From assembly GCA_025455285.1 (NCBI GenBank), contig JALOMU010000063.1, positions 1 through 7,578 on the forward strand: a stretch of 7,578 bases of DNA, given 5' to 3'. Below the pieces are notes generated by a model, which did no database searches, was not told the origin of the DNA, and saw only the letters and a program-made list of their open reading frames with translations. Position 1 is the stretch's first letter; each line of letters starts with the position of its first letter. Positions 6,463 to 7,578 of this stretch are shown here, piece by piece. The position numbers and the translations under genes were made by a program. The DNA is from Flavihumibacter sp. (GTDB taxonomy: Bacteria > Bacteroidota > Bacteroidia > Chitinophagales > Chitinophagaceae).

Positions 6463-7515
6463 TTAAAATTTTGCTGATAAACCGACTCCCAACAAGGACC
6501 TTACCTGGGTACCAGGAGAATTTCCGTTCGGCCCGAACTGCTTCACATCATCATCATATATAAGATCAAGGTTATAAGTCACACTCAGGAACTTATTCAC
6601 TTTCATCGCAATACTATTGGTCCAGAATACATCGATATTCCTGGGTTCAGCACTGATTTTTGCGTCGGTAATCGGGTCCCGCTTTCCTGCATAGTTGGAG
6701 AATAGATCCAGCCTGGTCTTATACGATACATTCTTCAGCACTTCCTTGAAAAAGTTGGCCGACAGGTAAGCACCTGCTTCCATAGCCACTTTCCTGTTGG
6801 GGTTTACGCCATACAGTGCCGCCAATGGAGTTTCCTGCCCGCCATCCGGTAAAGGGATCTGACCGTTTTCATAATAATAGCTAGTTGGATCATTACTCAC
6901 AATTACCCAGCGTGCGGATATCGGCGACAGCATCACGCTGAAATAAGAAGCAGGCCTCCATTCAATACCTGGAGAAATCAGCATATAGGCTGGAGCAAAG
7001 AGTCCGGATATGCGGCGACGTATACCTTTTGACAGATAATCGTAATCATATCCATCGGTCATCTGGGTACGCAGGTTATATACTCCTACCACCGCCCATT
7101 TATCATTGATTTTTTGCCCGACTTTGCTGTAAAAATCAATTTTATCATCCGTTTTACGAGTCCCTACTGAACTGGTTCGCTGTACCGCATATCCGAGATC
7201 CAGGGTATTATCCCAGAAGAACTTGCCTTTTTTCTTATTGGCAAAAAGTGTGGAATAACCAGCTACAGAAATGGAAGAACGTTCCGCACCTGCAGCCCAG
7301 TTACGTGCACTACCCTGGGCCAGATTCAGGTTAAACAACCCGCCCTTACGCCAGCCCTTTGCATTGTACTTATAGGTAGTATCATCATAAGTAGCTCTTT
7401 CAGCACTTTTTTTGAGTCCGCTTACAGTGGCATCCTGGGCAAATAAGGACCCTGCCAGCAAAAAAAATCCGCAAAACAGGGTCATGGTTTTTTTCATAGT
7501 CATTATCTCATTCAT
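6463..7515 (-). CDS. DUF3078-like outer-membrane beta-barrel protein
   Basis: The 350-residue protein has a signal peptide (MKKTMTLFCGFFLLAGSLFAQ at 7-27, cut after AQ) and a mature region of repeated amphipathic strands ending in LLGVGLSAKF, with a terminal phenylalanine as in outer-membrane barrels. The segment GWRKGGLFNLNLAQGSARNW (54-73) followed by AAGAERSSISV resembles the start of the DUF3078 domain common in Bacteroidota, whose function is unknown. Near the end, LDLIYDDDVKQFG (316-328) is also family-like. The first ATG at 7513-7515 is used here; the ATG at 7495-7497 (residue 7) would give a more standard signal peptide and is equally credible. The gene is bounded by terminator-like hairpins on both sides, so it is likely a single-gene unit. 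Assignment to DUF3078 is from remembered motif resemblance; a general outer-membrane barrel is the safer reading. Confidence 0.8.
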   Translation of the reverse strand: MNEIMTMKKTMTLFCGFFLLAGSLFAQDATVSGLKKSAERATYDDTTYKYNAKGWRKGGLFNLNLAQGSARNWAAGAERSSISVAGYSTLFANKKKGKFFWDNTLDLGYAVQRTSSVGTRKTDDKIDFYSKVGQKINDKWAVVGVYNLRTQMTDGYDYDYLSKGIRRRISGLFAPAYMLISPGIEWRPASYFSVMLSPISARWVIVSNDPTSYYYENGQIPLPDGGQETPLAALYGVNPNRKVAMEAGAYLSANFFKEVLKNVSYKTRLDLFSNYAGKRDPITDAKISAEPRNIDVFWTNSIAMKVNKFLSVTYNLDLIYDDDVKQFGPNGNSPGTQVRSLLGVGLSAKF

Positions 7516-7523
7516 TAGTTTAT

Positions 7524-7555
7524 AAAAAAAGGCATTTTGAGAACGTCAAAATGCC
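7524..7555 (-). terminator. Hairpin plus T-run upstream of the DUF3078 gene
   Basis: GGCATTTTGA (7531-7540) and TCAAAATGCC (7546-7555) form a perfect 10-bp stem with a 5-base loop. On the minus strand the stem runs straight into seven Ts (7530 down to 7524), a textbook intrinsic terminator. It most likely ends a minus-strand gene located beyond the right edge. It lies only about 15 bases before the start at 7515. Confidence 0.8.
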
Positions 7556-7559
7556 CTTG

Positions 7560-7567
7560 CAAATATA
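7560..7567 (-). promoter_or_regulatory. Candidate -7 element (TATATTTG) for the DUF3078 gene
   Basis: The minus strand reads TATATTTG, an exact match to the Bacteroidota -7 consensus TAnnTTTG. A start site a few bases downstream would fall at the foot of the 7531-7555 hairpin. The -33 partner would lie beyond the window and cannot be checked. AT-rich sequence makes chance matches common. Confidence 0.35.
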
Positions 7568-7578
7568 TATAGAAGAAT

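Overview
The window reads as chromosomal DNA from a member of the Bacteroidota, most likely a Chitinophagaceae-like genome. The evidence is the protein families present (a LytS-type histidine kinase N-terminus, a DUF3078-like outer-membrane protein, a YkuD_2-type L,D-transpeptidase remnant, and a ScpA typical of the phylum), start codons without clear Shine-Dalgarno sequences, and a sequence resembling the TAnnTTTG promoter element of this phylum. The taxonomic call is an inference from family resemblance; no rRNA or marker search was possible.

Layout, left to right. A sensor histidine kinase is cut by the left edge (1-442, minus). It is divergent from dxs (599-2527, plus), the first enzyme of the MEP isoprenoid pathway, which is followed by a hairpin terminator. 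Next comes a broken gene (about 2591-3137, plus) that still shows the signature segments of a YkuD_2-type L,D-transpeptidase. Those segments are spread over three reading frames by two nonsense codons, a one-base loss and an apparent internal deletion. Four stretches of minus-strand coding follow from right to left: a DUF3078-like outer-membrane beta-barrel (6463-7515), scpA (5619-6407), a DJ-1/PfpI protein (4743-5507), then a tight pair made of an uncharacterised secreted or beta-barrel protein (4047-4697) and a bestrophin-family channel (3108-4043).

The two edges, dxs plus kinase and scpA plus the DUF3078 protein, look like core genome. The middle (about 2530-5610) looks AT-richer by eye and carries accessory functions and a decayed gene, so it may be an insertion or hotspot between core blocks. 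The only clear co-transcribed pair is the secreted protein and the bestrophin, separated by 3 bases. The other minus-strand genes are separated by strong hairpins. Three minus-strand genes (DUF3078, scpA and the secreted protein) each have a perfect hairpin ending only about 9-17 bases before the start codon. Two of these carry T-tracts typical of intrinsic terminators.

I found no CRISPR array, tRNA, rRNA, insertion sequence or defence system. The most rewarding items are the reconstructable L,D-transpeptidase pseudogene, the start-proximal hairpins, and the bestrophin/outer-membrane pair.
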